The notes under the pieces: model-generated
Told to the model about the DNA's origin: nothing
What the model saw: only the letters and a program-made list of their open reading frames with translations
Databases searched by the model: none
Program-made: the position numbers and the translations under genes
Shown here: piece after piece, positions 17,328 through 26,087 of the stretch
How positions within the stretch are numbered: the stretch's first letter is position 1
Layout of the letters: each line of letters begins with the position of its first letter
NCBI RefSeq assembly: GCF_006715635.1
Contig: NZ_VFNP01000001.1
Location: forward strand, 3,224,001 to 3,288,000
Length of the DNA stretch: 64,000 nucleotides
From: Streptomyces sp. SLBN-118
GTDB taxonomy: Bacteria; Actinomycetota; Actinomycetes; Streptomycetales; Streptomycetaceae
Reading direction: 5' to 3'

Positions 17328-18215
17328 CTAGTTCTTCTGGATCTGGTCGAAGCTCAGCTCGACCGGGGTCTCGCGGCCGAAGATCTCGACGAGGCCCTTG
17401 ACCTTCTTCGAGTCGGCGTTGATCTCGTTGATCGTCGCCTGCAGCGTCGCGAACGGGCCGTCGGTGACGGTGACCGAGTCGCCGACCTCGAAGTCCAGCA
17501 CCTGGACCTCGACCTTGCGGGCAGGAGCCGGCTTGCCCTCGGCCTCGGCCGCCTCGCGAGCGGCCTTCTCCTCGGCCTCCGGGGCGAGCATCTTGACGAT
17601 CTCGTCCAGGGTCAGCGGGTAGGGGTCGTAGGCGTTGCCCACGAACCCGGTGACGCCGGGGGTGTTGCGGACGACGCCCCAGGACTCGTTCGTCAGGTCC
17701 ATGCGGACCAGGACGTATCCGGGGAGCTTGTTCTGGCGGACGTTCTTGCGCTCGCCGTTCTTGATCTGGACGATCTCTTCCTCGGGCACTTCGGCCTGGT
17801 AGATGAAGTCCTCGACGTTCAGAGAGACGGCGCGCTGCTCAAGGTTGGCCTTCACGCGCTTCTCGTAGCCGGCGTACGTGTGGATGACGTACCACTCGCC
17901 GGGCAGACCGCGCAGCTCCTCACGGAGCGCGGCAACGGGGTCGACCGGGGCGGCGGGCTCTTCCTCCACGATGTCGGCGGCCTCGTCGGCGGCTTCCTCG
18001 TCGGCGGCTGCGGCGGCCTCGTCCTCGTCGACCTCGGCCACGGCGGTGGCGGCTTCCTCGACGTGCACCGCGGCCTCCTCGGCCGGCTCACCGGCGGTGG
18101 CGTCGGCAGCCTCGGCCTGGTCCGGCTCCACAGCGTCCGCCGCCTCGACGATGTCGAGCTCGTCCTTCACGGACTCGGCCGACTCGATGGCGTCGTTCAG
18201 GTTCGGGTCAGACAC
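17328..18215 (-). CDS. nusG: Transcription termination/antitermination factor NusG
   Basis: A 295-residue NusG that binds RNA polymerase and links it to Rho or the ribosome. The start was set at GTG 18215 ([11 protein letters not shown]), with AGGAAG upstream. Residues 1-105 form an Ala/Glu-rich acidic extension absent from E. coli NusG but usual in streptomycetes. The NGN domain starts at [16 protein letters not shown] (about residue 106). A charged Ala/Glu/Lys linker separates it from the C-terminal KOW domain, which starts near [15 protein letters not shown]. secE lies directly upstream. Confidence 0.96.
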   Translation of the reverse strand: MSDPNLNDAIESAESVKDELDIVEAADAVEPDQAEAADATAGEPAEEAAVHVEEAATAVAEVDEDEAAAAADEEAADEAADIVEEEPAAPVDPVAALREELRGLPGEWYVIHTYAGYEKRVKANLEQRAVSLNVEDFIYQAEVPEEEIVQIKNGERKNVRQNKLPGYVLVRMDLTNESWGVVRNTPGVTGFVGNAYDPYPLTLDEIVKMLAPEAEEKAAREAAEAEGKPAPARKVEVQVLDFEVGDSVTVTDGPFATLQATINEINADSKKVKGLVEIFGRETPVELSFDQIQKN

Positions 18216-18290
18216 GGTGGCTGCTTCTTCCTGGATACAGATGGGGTGGAACATGCGAAAGGGGCGCCGCTGCCGGCGCCCTCCGCGGGA

Positions 18291-18578
18291 TCAGCCGAAG
18301 ACGTACTTGACGGCTTCCTGGAACCCATAGTCAATCACGGTCACCAGACCAATCATGACGACTACGAAGACAATCACCACTGTGGTGTACGTCGACAGCT
18401 GGCTTCGAGTGGGCCAGACAACCTTGCGCAGCTCGGCGATGATCTGTCGGTAGAAGAGCGCCAGACGACCGAGGGGCCCCTTCTTGCCGCGCTTACCGCC
18501 CTTGCGGGCCTTCTTCTTCGACTCAGGCGCCTCGTCCTCGGCATCAGGCATGTCGATGGAGCCCACGGCGTCCGTCAC
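18291..18578 (-). CDS. secE: Protein translocase subunit SecE
   Basis: A 95-residue SecE with one transmembrane helix near the C-terminus (about residues 67-88) preceded by the conserved amphipathic segment FYRQIIAELRKVVWPTRSQL. The N-terminus is rich in Lys and acidic residues. It is part of the SecYEG channel. GTG start at 18578 with AGGTGA upstream. It is the first gene of the secE-nusG unit, just downstream of tRNA-Trp. Confidence 0.97.
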   Translation of the reverse strand: MTDAVGSIDMPDAEDEAPESKKKARKGGKRGKKGPLGRLALFYRQIIAELRKVVWPTRSQLSTYTTVVIVFVVVMIGLVTVIDYGFQEAVKYVFG

Positions 18579-18687
18579 GATCTTTCACCTGATTCCGGGT
18601 CGTGGCCGCGCCGCGCCCGGTGGAGCCGCACGGCCGGTTCATTGAATGTACGTACATGCGCACACATCCTGGCGAAGGTGTGTGTAG

Positions 18688-18760
18688 CAGGGCCGGAGGG
18701 ACTTGAACCCCCAACCGCTGGTTTTGGAGACCAGTGCTCTACCAATTGAGCTACGACCCT
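18688..18760 (-). tRNA. tRNA-Trp (CCA)
   Basis: A 73-nt cloverleaf read on the minus strand. The acceptor stem is AGGGTCG/CGGCCCT with one G-U, and the anticodon arm CTGGT-CTCCAAA-ACCAG has anticodon CCA. The T arm contains GGTTCAAGTCC-like bases, and the 3' CCA is not encoded. It lies upstream of secE on the same strand. Confidence 0.95.
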
Positions 18761-18929
18761 TTGTGGTTTCCCCAACCTACCCCATCCGAAGATGCGGTTG
18801 GTGAGGGCCAACGACGAGTGAGTGTACGTGGTCGGGGGCCCGCCGTCGAACAGATAGCTTCGAGCCGGTTCCTGTCCGCAACTCGAAACATGTGTGCCGG
18901 GCGGGATGGCCGTCTGGGACGATGGCCGT

Positions 18930-20156
18930 ATGAGCGCTGCAACCTCTCCCACCGAGCGCCGGGTCTCCGCCCGCATCGGCGCGATCTCCGAGTCCGCGAC
19001 CCTCGCCGTCGACGCCAAGGCCAAGGCCCTCAAGGCCGCCGGACGTCCGGTGATCGGCTTCGGCGCGGGTGAGCCCGACTTCCCGACACCGGACTACATC
19101 GTCGAGGCCGCGATCGAGGCCTGCAAGAACCCGAAGTACCACCGCTACACGCCGGCGGGCGGGCTCCCCGAGCTCAAGGCCGCCATCGCCGCGAAGACGC
19201 TGCGCGACTCCGGTTACGAGGTCGAGGCCTCGCAGATCCTGGTCACCAACGGCGGCAAGCAGGCGATCTACGAGGCGTTCGCGGCGATCCTCGACCCGGG
19301 TGACGAGGTCATCGTCCCGGCTCCGTACTGGACCACCTACCCCGAGTCGATCCGCCTCGCGGGCGGCGTCCCGGTCGACGTGGTGGCGGACGAGACCACC
19401 GGCTACCGGGTCTCCGTCGAGCAGCTGGAGGCGGCACGCACGGAGCGTACGAAGGTCGTGCTCTTCGTCTCCCCGTCCAACCCGACGGGCGCGGTGTACA
19501 GCGAGGCCGACGCCGAGGCGATCGGGCGCTGGGCGCTCGAGCACGGGCTGTGGGTGCTGACCGACGAGATCTACGAGCACCTGGTCTACGGCGACGCGAA
19601 GTTCACCTCGCTGCCCGCCCTGGTGCCCGAGCTGCGCGACAAGTGCATCGTGGTCAACGGTGTGGCCAAGACGTATGCGATGACCGGCTGGCGCGTGGGA
19701 TGGATCATCGGCCCGAAGGACGTGGTGAAGGCCGCGACCAACCTGCAGTCGCACGCCACGTCCAACGTGTCCAACGTGGCGCAGGTCGCGGCGCTTGCTG
19801 CCGTCTCCGGTTCGCTGGACGCGGTCGCCGAGATGCGGACCGCCTTCGACCGCCGCCGCCAGACGATCGTGCGCATGCTCAACGAGATCGACGGTGTGCT
19901 GTGCCCGGAGCCGGAGGGTGCCTTCTACGCGTACCCGTCGGTGAAGGGGCTGCTGGGCAAGGAGATCCGCGGCAAGCGTCCACAGAGTTCGGTGGAGCTG
20001 GCGGCGCTGATCCTGGACGAGGCCGAGGTGGCTGTCGTACCGGGCGAGGCCTTCGGTACGCCCGGCTATCTGCGTCTCTCGTACGCGCTGGGCGACGAGG
20101 ACCTGGTCGAGGGTGTGTCGCGGCTGCAGAAGCTGCTGGCCGAGGCGCGCGACTGA
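18930..20156 (+). CDS. aspC: Aspartate aminotransferase (class I/II PLP-dependent)
   Basis: A 408-residue fold-type I aminotransferase that interconverts aspartate plus 2-oxoglutarate with oxaloacetate plus glutamate. It carries [11 protein letters not shown] near the N-terminus, [10 protein letters not shown], the PLP-lysine motif [15 protein letters not shown] (Lys247) and the Arg-containing C-terminal substrate segment LRLSYALG. Start ATG 18930; no ribosome-binding site is evident, so the mRNA may be leaderless. A strong terminator follows. Confidence 0.93.
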   Translation: MSAATSPTERRVSARIGAISESATLAVDAKAKALKAAGRPVIGFGAGEPDFPTPDYIVEAAIEACKNPKYHRYTPAGGLPELKAAIAAKTLRDSGYEVEASQILVTNGGKQAIYEAFAAILDPGDEVIVPAPYWTTYPESIRLAGGVPVDVVADETTGYRVSVEQLEAARTERTKVVLFVSPSNPTGAVYSEADAEAIGRWALEHGLWVLTDEIYEHLVYGDAKFTSLPALVPELRDKCIVVNGVAKTYAMTGWRVGWIIGPKDVVKAATNLQSHATSNVSNVAQVAALAAVSGSLDAVAEMRTAFDRRRQTIVRMLNEIDGVLCPEPEGAFYAYPSVKGLLGKEIRGKRPQSSVELAALILDEAEVAVVPGEAFGTPGYLRLSYALGDEDLVEGVSRLQKLLAEARD

Positions 20157-20180
20157 CGTCCTGTGCCCGTCCTGCGACCG

Positions 20181-20216
20181 CGGAGCCCACCGACTCGACG
20201 GAGTCGGTGGGCTCCG
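20181..20216 (+). terminator. Terminator of aspC
   Basis: A perfect 16-bp stem (20181-20196 / 20201-20216) with a GACG loop followed by TTTCTTC, 24 bp after the stop codon. Confidence 0.92.
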
Positions 20217-20290
20217 TTTCTTCGTTCGGGCAAGAACCCGATCGGGGAAAGCGGCTGTCCCTGGGCGGCGTGTTGCGGCAAGATCCTGGA

Positions 20291-21346
20291 ATGGAGCGCA
20301 GTTCATCGGGACATCCCCCGAACCCCCCGTGTGTACGTGACGTTGGCCTGCTGCCCAAGGCTCATCTGCATCTGCACTTCACCGGGTCGATGCGGCCCGC
20401 CACCCTGCTGGAACTCGCCGACAAGTACGGCGTCCATCTGCCCGATGCCCTGACCGGCGGCGAACCGCCCAAACTGCGGGCGACCGACGAGCGCGGCTGG
20501 TTCCGCTTCCAGCGGCTCTACGACATCGCGCGGTCCTGTCTGCGCTCCCCTGAGGACATCCAGCGGCTGGTGCGCGAGGCGGCCGAGGAGGATGTCCGGG
20601 ACGGTTCCGGCTGGCTGGAGATCCAGGTCGATCCGACCTCGTACGCGCCCATGCTGGGCGGGCTGATCCCGGCGCTGGAGATCATTCTGGACGCCGTGGA
20701 ACGCGCCTCGCGGGAGACCGGCCTCGGGATGCGGGTGCTGGTCGCGGCCAACCGTATGAAGCACCCCCTGGACGCGCGCACACTGGCGCGGCTGGCGGTG
20801 CGCTATGCGGACCGCGGGGTGGTCGGCTTCGGCCTCTCCAACGACGAACGCCGGGGCATGGCACGGGACTTCGACCGCGCCTTCTCCATCGCGCGGGAGG
20901 GCGGGCTGCTTGCCGCGCCCCACGGCGGCGAGCTGACGGGTCCCGCGTCCGTACGCGACTGCCTCGACGATCTGCACGCCTCGCGGATCGGGCACGGGGT
21001 GCGGGCGGCGGAGGACCCGCGGCTGCTGCGGAAGCTTGCGGAGCGCGGGGTGACCTGCGAGGTGTGCCCCTCGTCGAATGTGGCGCTCGGCGTGTACGAG
21101 AAGCCCGCCGATGTGCCGCTGCGCGCCCTGTACGAGGCGGGGGTGCCGATGGCTCTGGGCGCTGACGACCCGCTGCTCTTCGGCTTGCGGCTGGCCGCTC
21201 AGTACGAACTGGCACGCAGGCACCACGGCTTCACGGACGCCGAACTGGCCGAACTGGCACGCCAGTCGGTGCGGGCGTCGGCGGCTCCTGCCGAGGTGAA
21301 GGACAAGATGCTGGCGGGGATCGACGACTGGCTGGCTACCGGCTGA
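20291..21346 (+). CDS. add: Adenosine deaminase family protein
   Basis: A 351-residue amidohydrolase of the adenosine/AMP deaminase family; the expected reaction is adenosine to inosine in purine salvage. Metal-binding HLH is in PKAHLHLHFTGS near residue 25, HGGEL and the catalytic-site segment IGHGVRA follow, and the metal/catalytic Asp pair is in LGADDPLLFG. No clear ribosome-binding site precedes ATG 20291; a GTG about 15 codons downstream is an alternative. Its stop codon overlaps that of the convergent TetR gene by 11 bp. Confidence 0.85.
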   Translation: MERSSSGHPPNPPCVRDVGLLPKAHLHLHFTGSMRPATLLELADKYGVHLPDALTGGEPPKLRATDERGWFRFQRLYDIARSCLRSPEDIQRLVREAAEEDVRDGSGWLEIQVDPTSYAPMLGGLIPALEIILDAVERASRETGLGMRVLVAANRMKHPLDARTLARLAVRYADRGVVGFGLSNDERRGMARDFDRAFSIAREGGLLAAPHGGELTGPASVRDCLDDLHASRIGHGVRAAEDPRLLRKLAERGVTCEVCPSSNVALGVYEKPADVPLRALYEAGVPMALGADDPLLFGLRLAAQYELARRHHGFTDAELAELARQSVRASAAPAEVKDKMLAGIDDWLATG

Positions 21347-21932
21347 TTCCGCGCAGCAGGGTGCGTGCGATGCCCGCGGCGAACTCGTCGAGGGGCTGGG
21401 GTGGCTTGCCGCCCTGCGTCATGTCGTAGGCGAAGGCGCGCTGGGCGCAGGCACCGAGAAGCAGTGAGGCGGCGGCGTAGGTGTCCGCCTCGGCGCTGAT
21501 GCGGCCCGCCTGTTGCTCGGTCCGCAGATAGGCGTCCAGGCCCTGGATCGGCCTGTGGGGGCCCGCGCCCATCTCCCGCATGGCCTGCTCGTGGCGTCGT
21601 TTGAGCTGCGGCTCGGCGTAGAGCGAGGCCGCGATGGGGAAGGTCTGCTCGTAGAAGAGCGCGGCCTCGTGGGCGATCGCCGTCAGGTTCTCCTCGACGG
21701 AGTGCTCCCCCGGCTCGGCGGCGAGGCCGGCCAGCAGCGGGCTCAGCCTGGGCAGCCGTTCGCTGAGGACGGCGACGAACAGTTCCTCCTTGCTTGCGAA
21801 GTTCTTGTAGAGCGCGGCCTCGGAGCAGCCGGCCGCCTTGGCGATCTCCTTGGTGGTGGTGCGGGCGAGGCCAAGGGTGAGCATCAGCTCGTGGGCGGCG
21901 TCGACGATGCGGGCGCGGGCCGGTTTCTGCAT
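21336..21932 (-). CDS. TetR family transcriptional regulator
   Basis: A 198-residue regulator with an N-terminal helix-turn-helix (TTTKEIAKAAGCSEAALYKNFASKEEL, about residues 25-51) and a helical ligand-binding domain. GGAGG precedes ATG 21932. It is divergent from an NAD(P)-binding protein gene. Paired operator-like repeats between them suggest that it represses itself and that gene. The ligand is unknown. Confidence 0.92.
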   Translation of the reverse strand: MQKPARARIVDAAHELMLTLGLARTTTKEIAKAAGCSEAALYKNFASKEELFVAVLSERLPRLSPLLAGLAAEPGEHSVEENLTAIAHEAALFYEQTFPIAASLYAEPQLKRRHEQAMREMGAGPHRPIQGLDAYLRTEQQAGRISAEADTYAAASLLLGACAQRAFAYDMTQGGKPPQPLDEFAAGIARTLLRGISR

Positions 21933-21958
21933 GGATCCTCCGGCAGGGCTTGACGAGT

Positions 21959-21999
21959 GAGTGAGTACTTACCACTCTAGTGGTGAGTGAATACTTACC
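21959..21999. promoter_or_regulatory. Operator region between the TetR gene and the NAD(P)-binding protein gene
   Basis: Two 15-bp direct repeats, GAGTGAGTACTTACC (21959-21973) and GAGTGAATACTTACC (21985-21999), start 26 bp apart. Each holds a near-palindrome of type GTRARTACTYAC. Between them ACCACT-CT-AGTGGT is also palindromic. The layout fits two TetR dimers controlling both divergent genes. Confidence 0.75.
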
Positions 22000-22021
22000 C
22001 ACCACCCGAGGAGGGTGCGCC

Positions 22022-22654
22022 ATGAAACTCACGGTTTTCGGTGCGACCGGCGGAATCGGCCAGGAGATCGTCACTCAGGCACTGGCGGCGGGGCACGAGG
22101 TGACGGCAGTGGTGCGCGATCCGGCACGATTCGGGATCACGGGTCCCGGCCTCCAGGTGTTCCGGGCGGACCTGAAGGAGGGCGAGTCGCTGCGCACGGC
22201 GGTCGCCGGGCGTGATGCGGTCCTCTCGGGTCTCGGCGCCCGCAGGCGCGCGGACGCCGGGGTCGCTGCGGCGCTGACGCGCTCGGTGCTCTGGGCGATG
22301 GAGGCGGAGGGCACGCGCCGGTTGCTGGTGGTGAGCGCGGCCCCGCTCGGCCCGGTTCCCGAGCGTCGGCCGGTGCTGGACCGCACGATGCTCGCGGTGA
22401 TCAACACCTTGCTGAAGCCCGTGTACGACGACCTCCGTTCCATGGAGGGCGAATTGGCTCGCAGCACGACGGACTGGACCGCCGTCCGCCCGCCGCGGCT
22501 GCTGAACAAGCCGCTGACGGGCTCGTACCGGACGGCTGTGGGCGGCACTCCGAGCAGCGGCAGGACGATCGGCCGTGCAGATGTGGCCCACGCGATGCTG
22601 GGAATGGTCGAGAATCCCGCGACGGTAAAGCAGGGTGTGGGCGTGGCGTACTAG
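22022..22654 (+). CDS. NAD(P)H-binding oxidoreductase (NmrA/YwnB-like atypical SDR)
   Basis: A 210-residue Rossmann-fold protein. The dinucleotide-binding motif GATGGIGQEI is at the N-terminus (residues 6-15), and the substrate specificity is unknown. ATG 22022 was chosen because GGAGGG lies 7 bases upstream; a longer frame would run into the operator. The divergent TetR regulator and the repeats between them point to induced expression, possibly by a toxic small molecule. Confidence 0.85.
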   Translation: MKLTVFGATGGIGQEIVTQALAAGHEVTAVVRDPARFGITGPGLQVFRADLKEGESLRTAVAGRDAVLSGLGARRRADAGVAAALTRSVLWAMEAEGTRRLLVVSAAPLGPVPERRPVLDRTMLAVINTLLKPVYDDLRSMEGELARSTTDWTAVRPPRLLNKPLTGSYRTAVGGTPSSGRTIGRADVAHAMLGMVENPATVKQGVGVAY

Positions 22655-22675
22655 GAAGAGCCCGGGCGGCTTGGA

Positions 22676-23731
22676 TCAGAGGCTGACGCCGACCGTCACC
22701 GGCTCGTTGACGAGCGTGATGCCGAAGGCCTCGCGCACGCCCGTCACCACCTCGCGGGCGAGCGCGAGCAGGTCCTCGGTGGTGGCCTCGCCCCGGTTGG
22801 TGAGCGCGAGCGTGTGCTTGCTGGAGATCCGGGCCGGGCCGGTGCCGTACCCCTTGGTGAAGCCGGCCTTGTCGATCAGCCAGGCCGCCGAGGTCTTGGT
22901 GCGCCCCTGGCCCGCCGGGAAGGCGGGCGGCGCGGCGTCGGGGCCGAGGCGCTCCAGGACCCGGGTGAGAAAGCTCTCGTACGCGTCCTGGTCGAGGATC
23001 GGGTTGGTGAAGAAGGAGCCCGCCGACCAGGTGTCGTGGTCCTCGGGGTCCAGCACCATGCCCTTGCCCGCACGCAGCTTCAGTACGGTCTCGCGGGCGG
23101 CGGCCGCCGGGACGCGCTCGCCCGCCTCGACGCCGAGCGCGCGCGCCGTCTCGGCGTACTTGAGGGGCGCCGACAGGCCGCCCGCGTCCTCCAGCTCGAA
23201 GCGGACCCGCAGGACGACATAGCGCTCGGGGTCCTGCTTGAAGCGGCTGTGGCGGTACGAGAAGTCGCAGTCGGCGTTCGGGACGGTGACCGTCGCGCCG
23301 GTGCGGCGGTCGTAGGCGACGACTTCGGTGATGGTGCTGGAGACTTCCTGGCCGTACGCGCCGACGTTCTGGATCGGCGTGGCACCGGCCGAGCCCGGGA
23401 TGCCCGCCAGGCACTCGATGCCCGCGAGGCCGGCTTCCACGGTTCGCGCGACGGCGTCGGTCCAAACCTCGCCGGCGGCCAACTCCAGCGTGGTGCCGGA
23501 CAGTTCGAAGCCGCAGGTGGCGATGCGCAGCGCGGTGCCGTCGAAGCCCTTGTCGCCGATGACCAGGTTGCTGCCGCCGCCGATGATCAGCAGCGGGGTG
23601 CCGGTTGCGTCCGCCTCGCGTACGACCGCGACTACCTCGTCGTCGGTGGTCGCCGTGACGAGGCGGGTCGCGGGGCCGCCGAGCCGGAAGGTGGTCAGGG
23701 GGGCCAGGGGAGCGTCGTGGAGTTCCTGCAC
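22676..23731 (-). CDS. murB: UDP-N-acetylenolpyruvoylglucosamine reductase
   Basis: A 351-residue FAD enzyme reducing UDP-GlcNAc-enolpyruvate to UDP-MurNAc in peptidoglycan precursor synthesis. The FAD-binding segment is IIGGGSNLVIGD, followed by AGIPGSAGATPIQNVGAYG, the catalytic Ser region WSAGSFFTNP, and a C-terminal domain ending with KAGFTKGYGTG. GTG 23731 (QELHDAPLAPLTTFRLGG) was chosen to match family length. There is no ribosome-binding site, but TACCCT lies 7 bases upstream, so the transcript may be leaderless. Confidence 0.95.
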   Translation of the reverse strand: MQELHDAPLAPLTTFRLGGPATRLVTATTDDEVVAVVREADATGTPLLIIGGGSNLVIGDKGFDGTALRIATCGFELSGTTLELAAGEVWTDAVARTVEAGLAGIECLAGIPGSAGATPIQNVGAYGQEVSSTITEVVAYDRRTGATVTVPNADCDFSYRHSRFKQDPERYVVLRVRFELEDAGGLSAPLKYAETARALGVEAGERVPAAAARETVLKLRAGKGMVLDPEDHDTWSAGSFFTNPILDQDAYESFLTRVLERLGPDAAPPAFPAGQGRTKTSAAWLIDKAGFTKGYGTGPARISSKHTLALTNRGEATTEDLLALAREVVTGVREAFGITLVNEPVTVGVSL

Positions 23732-23857
23732 GGGGACAAGGGTACGGTCCGTGGCGCCACCGCTCGGGCGGGGCCACGGACCGTATGCGTACACCGCTGC
23801 CGTACGCGTCACACCGCTGCCCTACGCGTCACACGGCGACGGATCACGCGCGCGGCA

Positions 23858-25300
23858 TCACACGGCGACGGGCGCGGGCTTCTCGACGGCCTCGGCGCTC
23901 ACCGGGGCGTCGGCCGGTGTCAGATGGCGGCGGCCGGGGATCAGCAGGGCGACCAGGGCCGCGACGGCCACCGCGCCCGCACCGATCCACAGGGCCGGAA
24001 TGGTGCCGTCGGTGAAGGCCTGGGGCGACTCGTAGCTGCCCTGGGCGGCGAAGACCGCGCCGAGGACCGCGACACCGAGCGCTCCGCCGACCTCCCGCAG
24101 GGCGTTGTTCGCGCCGGACGCGATTCCCTGTTCGGCCGGGCGGACGCTGGACATGACCACGCTGGCCGCGGGGGCGAAGTACAGCGCCATGCCGATGCCG
24201 CCGAGGATCAGGCCGGGCAGCTGCGCGGTGTACGACACACCCGGCTCCAGCACCAGCGCGAAGAGCGCCAGGCCCACGGCCTGTAGGGCGAGCCCGGTGG
24301 CGACGACCGGTCGGCCGCCGATCTTGTCGGAGAGGAATCCGGCGATGGGCGCGACGATCAGCGGCATACCGGTCCAGGGGAGCATGCGCAGACCCGCCTC
24401 GGTGGGCGAGTACCCGGCGACTCCCTGCATGAACTGGCTGAGGAGGAAGATCGAACCGAACATGCCGAGGAACATCAGCAGGCTCGCGGCATTGATGCCG
24501 AAGAAGGCTCGCTGCCGGAAGAGCCGCATGGGCAGCATGGGGTTCTTGCTCGTCAGACCGTGCCGTACGAAGGCGGCCAGCAGCAGGGTGCCCAGAATCA
24601 GACCGGCCAGGATCGGGGTGCTGCCCCAACCGTCGGCCTGGCCGTTGACCAGGGCGTAGACGATGCCGAAGAGGCCGCCGCTGACGAGCAGGGTGCCGGG
24701 GATGTCGAGCCGGGCGTTGGGGGCGTGCGACTCCGCGAGGCGCAGCCGGGCCAGCGGCAGGAGCGCCAGGCCTATCGGCACGTTCAGCCAGAAGATCCAC
24801 TGCCAGGAGATGTGCTCGGTCAGACTGCCGCCGATGAGGGGTCCACTGGCGACGGCGAGGCCGGTGACGGCGCTGAAGATGCCCAGAGCCGCACCGCGCC
24901 GGGCGACCGGGACGGCAGCCGTGAGCAGGGTCAGGGTCAGCGGCATCATGATCGCCGCGCCGACGCCCTGGACGGCACGGGCCGCGATGAGGGCGTCGAT
25001 TCCGGGTGCGAGCGCCGCGGCGGCGGACGCGCCGGTGAAGACGGCCAGGCCGGCGATGAAGAGCCTGCGGCGGCCGAAGCGGTCGCCGAGTGCGGCACCG
25101 AGCATCAGCAGTACGGCGAAGGTGAGCGTGTACGCGCTCACCGTCCATTCGAGGTCCTCCAGCGCGCCTCCGAGGTCCTTGCGGATGGAGGGAAGGGCGG
25201 TGGTGACGACGAGGTTGTCGAGGGCCGCCATGAAACCGGCGACGCTGGTGATGACGAGTGCCCAGGCGGCGCTGCCGCGGCGGGCCGTGCTCTGTTCCAT
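23858..25300 (-). CDS. MFS drug/solute exporter, DHA2 (EmrB/QacA) type
   Basis: A 480-residue membrane protein with about 14 hydrophobic segments. It has the DHA motif near the first helix (AALDNLVVTTALPSI), motif A GDRFGRRRLF after TM2, and the antiporter motif C-like GPLIGGSL in TM5. It probably exports a toxic compound by proton antiport. AGGGGA precedes the ATG. A TetR gene lies directly upstream, and a 20-bp palindrome in the gap shares its half-site with that regulator's own promoter. Confidence 0.92.
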   Translation of the reverse strand: MEQSTARRGSAAWALVITSVAGFMAALDNLVVTTALPSIRKDLGGALEDLEWTVSAYTLTFAVLLMLGAALGDRFGRRRLFIAGLAVFTGASAAAALAPGIDALIAARAVQGVGAAIMMPLTLTLLTAAVPVARRGAALGIFSAVTGLAVASGPLIGGSLTEHISWQWIFWLNVPIGLALLPLARLRLAESHAPNARLDIPGTLLVSGGLFGIVYALVNGQADGWGSTPILAGLILGTLLLAAFVRHGLTSKNPMLPMRLFRQRAFFGINAASLLMFLGMFGSIFLLSQFMQGVAGYSPTEAGLRMLPWTGMPLIVAPIAGFLSDKIGGRPVVATGLALQAVGLALFALVLEPGVSYTAQLPGLILGGIGMALYFAPAASVVMSSVRPAEQGIASGANNALREVGGALGVAVLGAVFAAQGSYESPQAFTDGTIPALWIGAGAVAVAALVALLIPGRRHLTPADAPVSAEAVEKPAPVAV

Positions 25301-25314
25301 GACTTTCCCCTGAT

Positions 25315-25334
25315 GTTAGTTATCGATGACTAAC
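25315..25334. promoter_or_regulatory. Operator upstream of the MFS gene
   Basis: The 20-bp sequence GTTAGTTATCGATGACTAAC is palindromic at 9 of 10 base pairs. It lies 14 bp upstream of the MFS start codon. GTTAGT/ACTAAC half-sites recur in the regulator's own promoter, so it is the likely TetR binding site. Confidence 0.8.
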
Positions 25335-25378
25335 TTTCGTGGGCAGAGAGACGCGCTCACCCATGATCGCCCGAACGC

Positions 25379-25939
25379 CTACTCCGCCACCGGAATCTTG
25401 GACATGTCGAAGGCCGACCAGACCCGATGCCTCTTCGGGAAGCCGAGCGAGGCAAGGACGTTGATGAGCATTCCGTAGGACAGGAAGTACGTGGTCTCCT
25501 GCACATCGGCGCCCAGTGCCAGATGCGAGAAGTCCCAGAGCTTCTCCCACTCGGCCCGGATCGCCTCGCCGAACTCGTGGTCCCCGGCCGCCTCGGCCGA
25601 GGCCACGGCGACGTACACCTGCATCTGCATGAGCAGCCTGTCGGGGTCCTCGGCCAGGAGCCGCTTGTACGCGGTTCCCATCGCGAGATGCACATCCTCC
25701 GGCGCCACGCCGCGCGCGGCATCCGCCATCGCATCGCGGGTCTGCTCCAGGCAGCGGGTCGCCGCCGCGAGGAAGACTTCCTGCTTGTTCTTGAACAGCC
25801 GGAAGAGGTACGGCTGCGACACCCCGACCCGCTTGGCGATCGCCTCGGTGGAGGTGCCTTCGTAGCCGCCTCGCGCGAACTCGGTGATCGCGGCGCGGAT
25901 GACGCTCTCGCGTCGCTCTTCTGCGCTCATCCTGACCAT
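25379..25939 (-). CDS. TetR family repressor of the MFS exporter gene
   Basis: A 186-residue TetR protein with the helix-turn-helix STEAIAKRVGVSQPYLFRLFKNKQ. The start was placed at ATG 25939 because a promoter TTGACT-17 bp-TAACTT ends 7 bases upstream, implying a leaderless mRNA. A TTG seven codons upstream would lie inside that promoter, and ATG 25930 is also possible. It is probably an autoregulated repressor of the adjacent exporter. Confidence 0.9.
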   Translation of the reverse strand: MVRMSAEERRESVIRAAITEFARGGYEGTSTEAIAKRVGVSQPYLFRLFKNKQEVFLAAATRCLEQTRDAMADAARGVAPEDVHLAMGTAYKRLLAEDPDRLLMQMQVYVAVASAEAAGDHEFGEAIRAEWEKLWDFSHLALGADVQETTYFLSYGMLINVLASLGFPKRHRVWSAFDMSKIPVAE

Positions 25940-25943
25940 GCGG

Positions 25944-25975
25944 ACTAAGTTAGTGGCCAATCACTAATTAGTCAA
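25944..25975 (-). promoter_or_regulatory. Promoter and operators of the MFS-linked TetR gene
   Basis: On the minus strand TTGACT (25975-25970), a 17-bp spacer and TAACTT (25952-25947) form a near-consensus housekeeping promoter. The -35 overlaps the palindrome ACTAATTAGT (25963-25972), and the -10 overlaps ACTAAGTTAGT (25944-25954). Regulator binding would block RNA polymerase directly. Confidence 0.75.
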
Positions 25976-26002
25976 CAGCTGAGAGCAGGTCCGGCGGGGC
26001 AG

Positions 26003-26037
26003 GTAAGGGGCACACCCAAGGGAGGGGTGCCCCTTAC
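26003..26037 (-). terminator. Terminator of the MaoC dehydratase pair
   Basis: GTAAGGGGCAC / GTGCCCCTTAC, perfect 11-bp arms around a 13-base loop that can pair further. It lies 51 bp after the stop codon of the downstream dehydratase gene. Confidence 0.75.
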
Positions 26038-26087
26038 GCATCTCCGTGCGCTCGGGACTCGTCTCCGTGCGCTCGGTGCGCGGCCTC

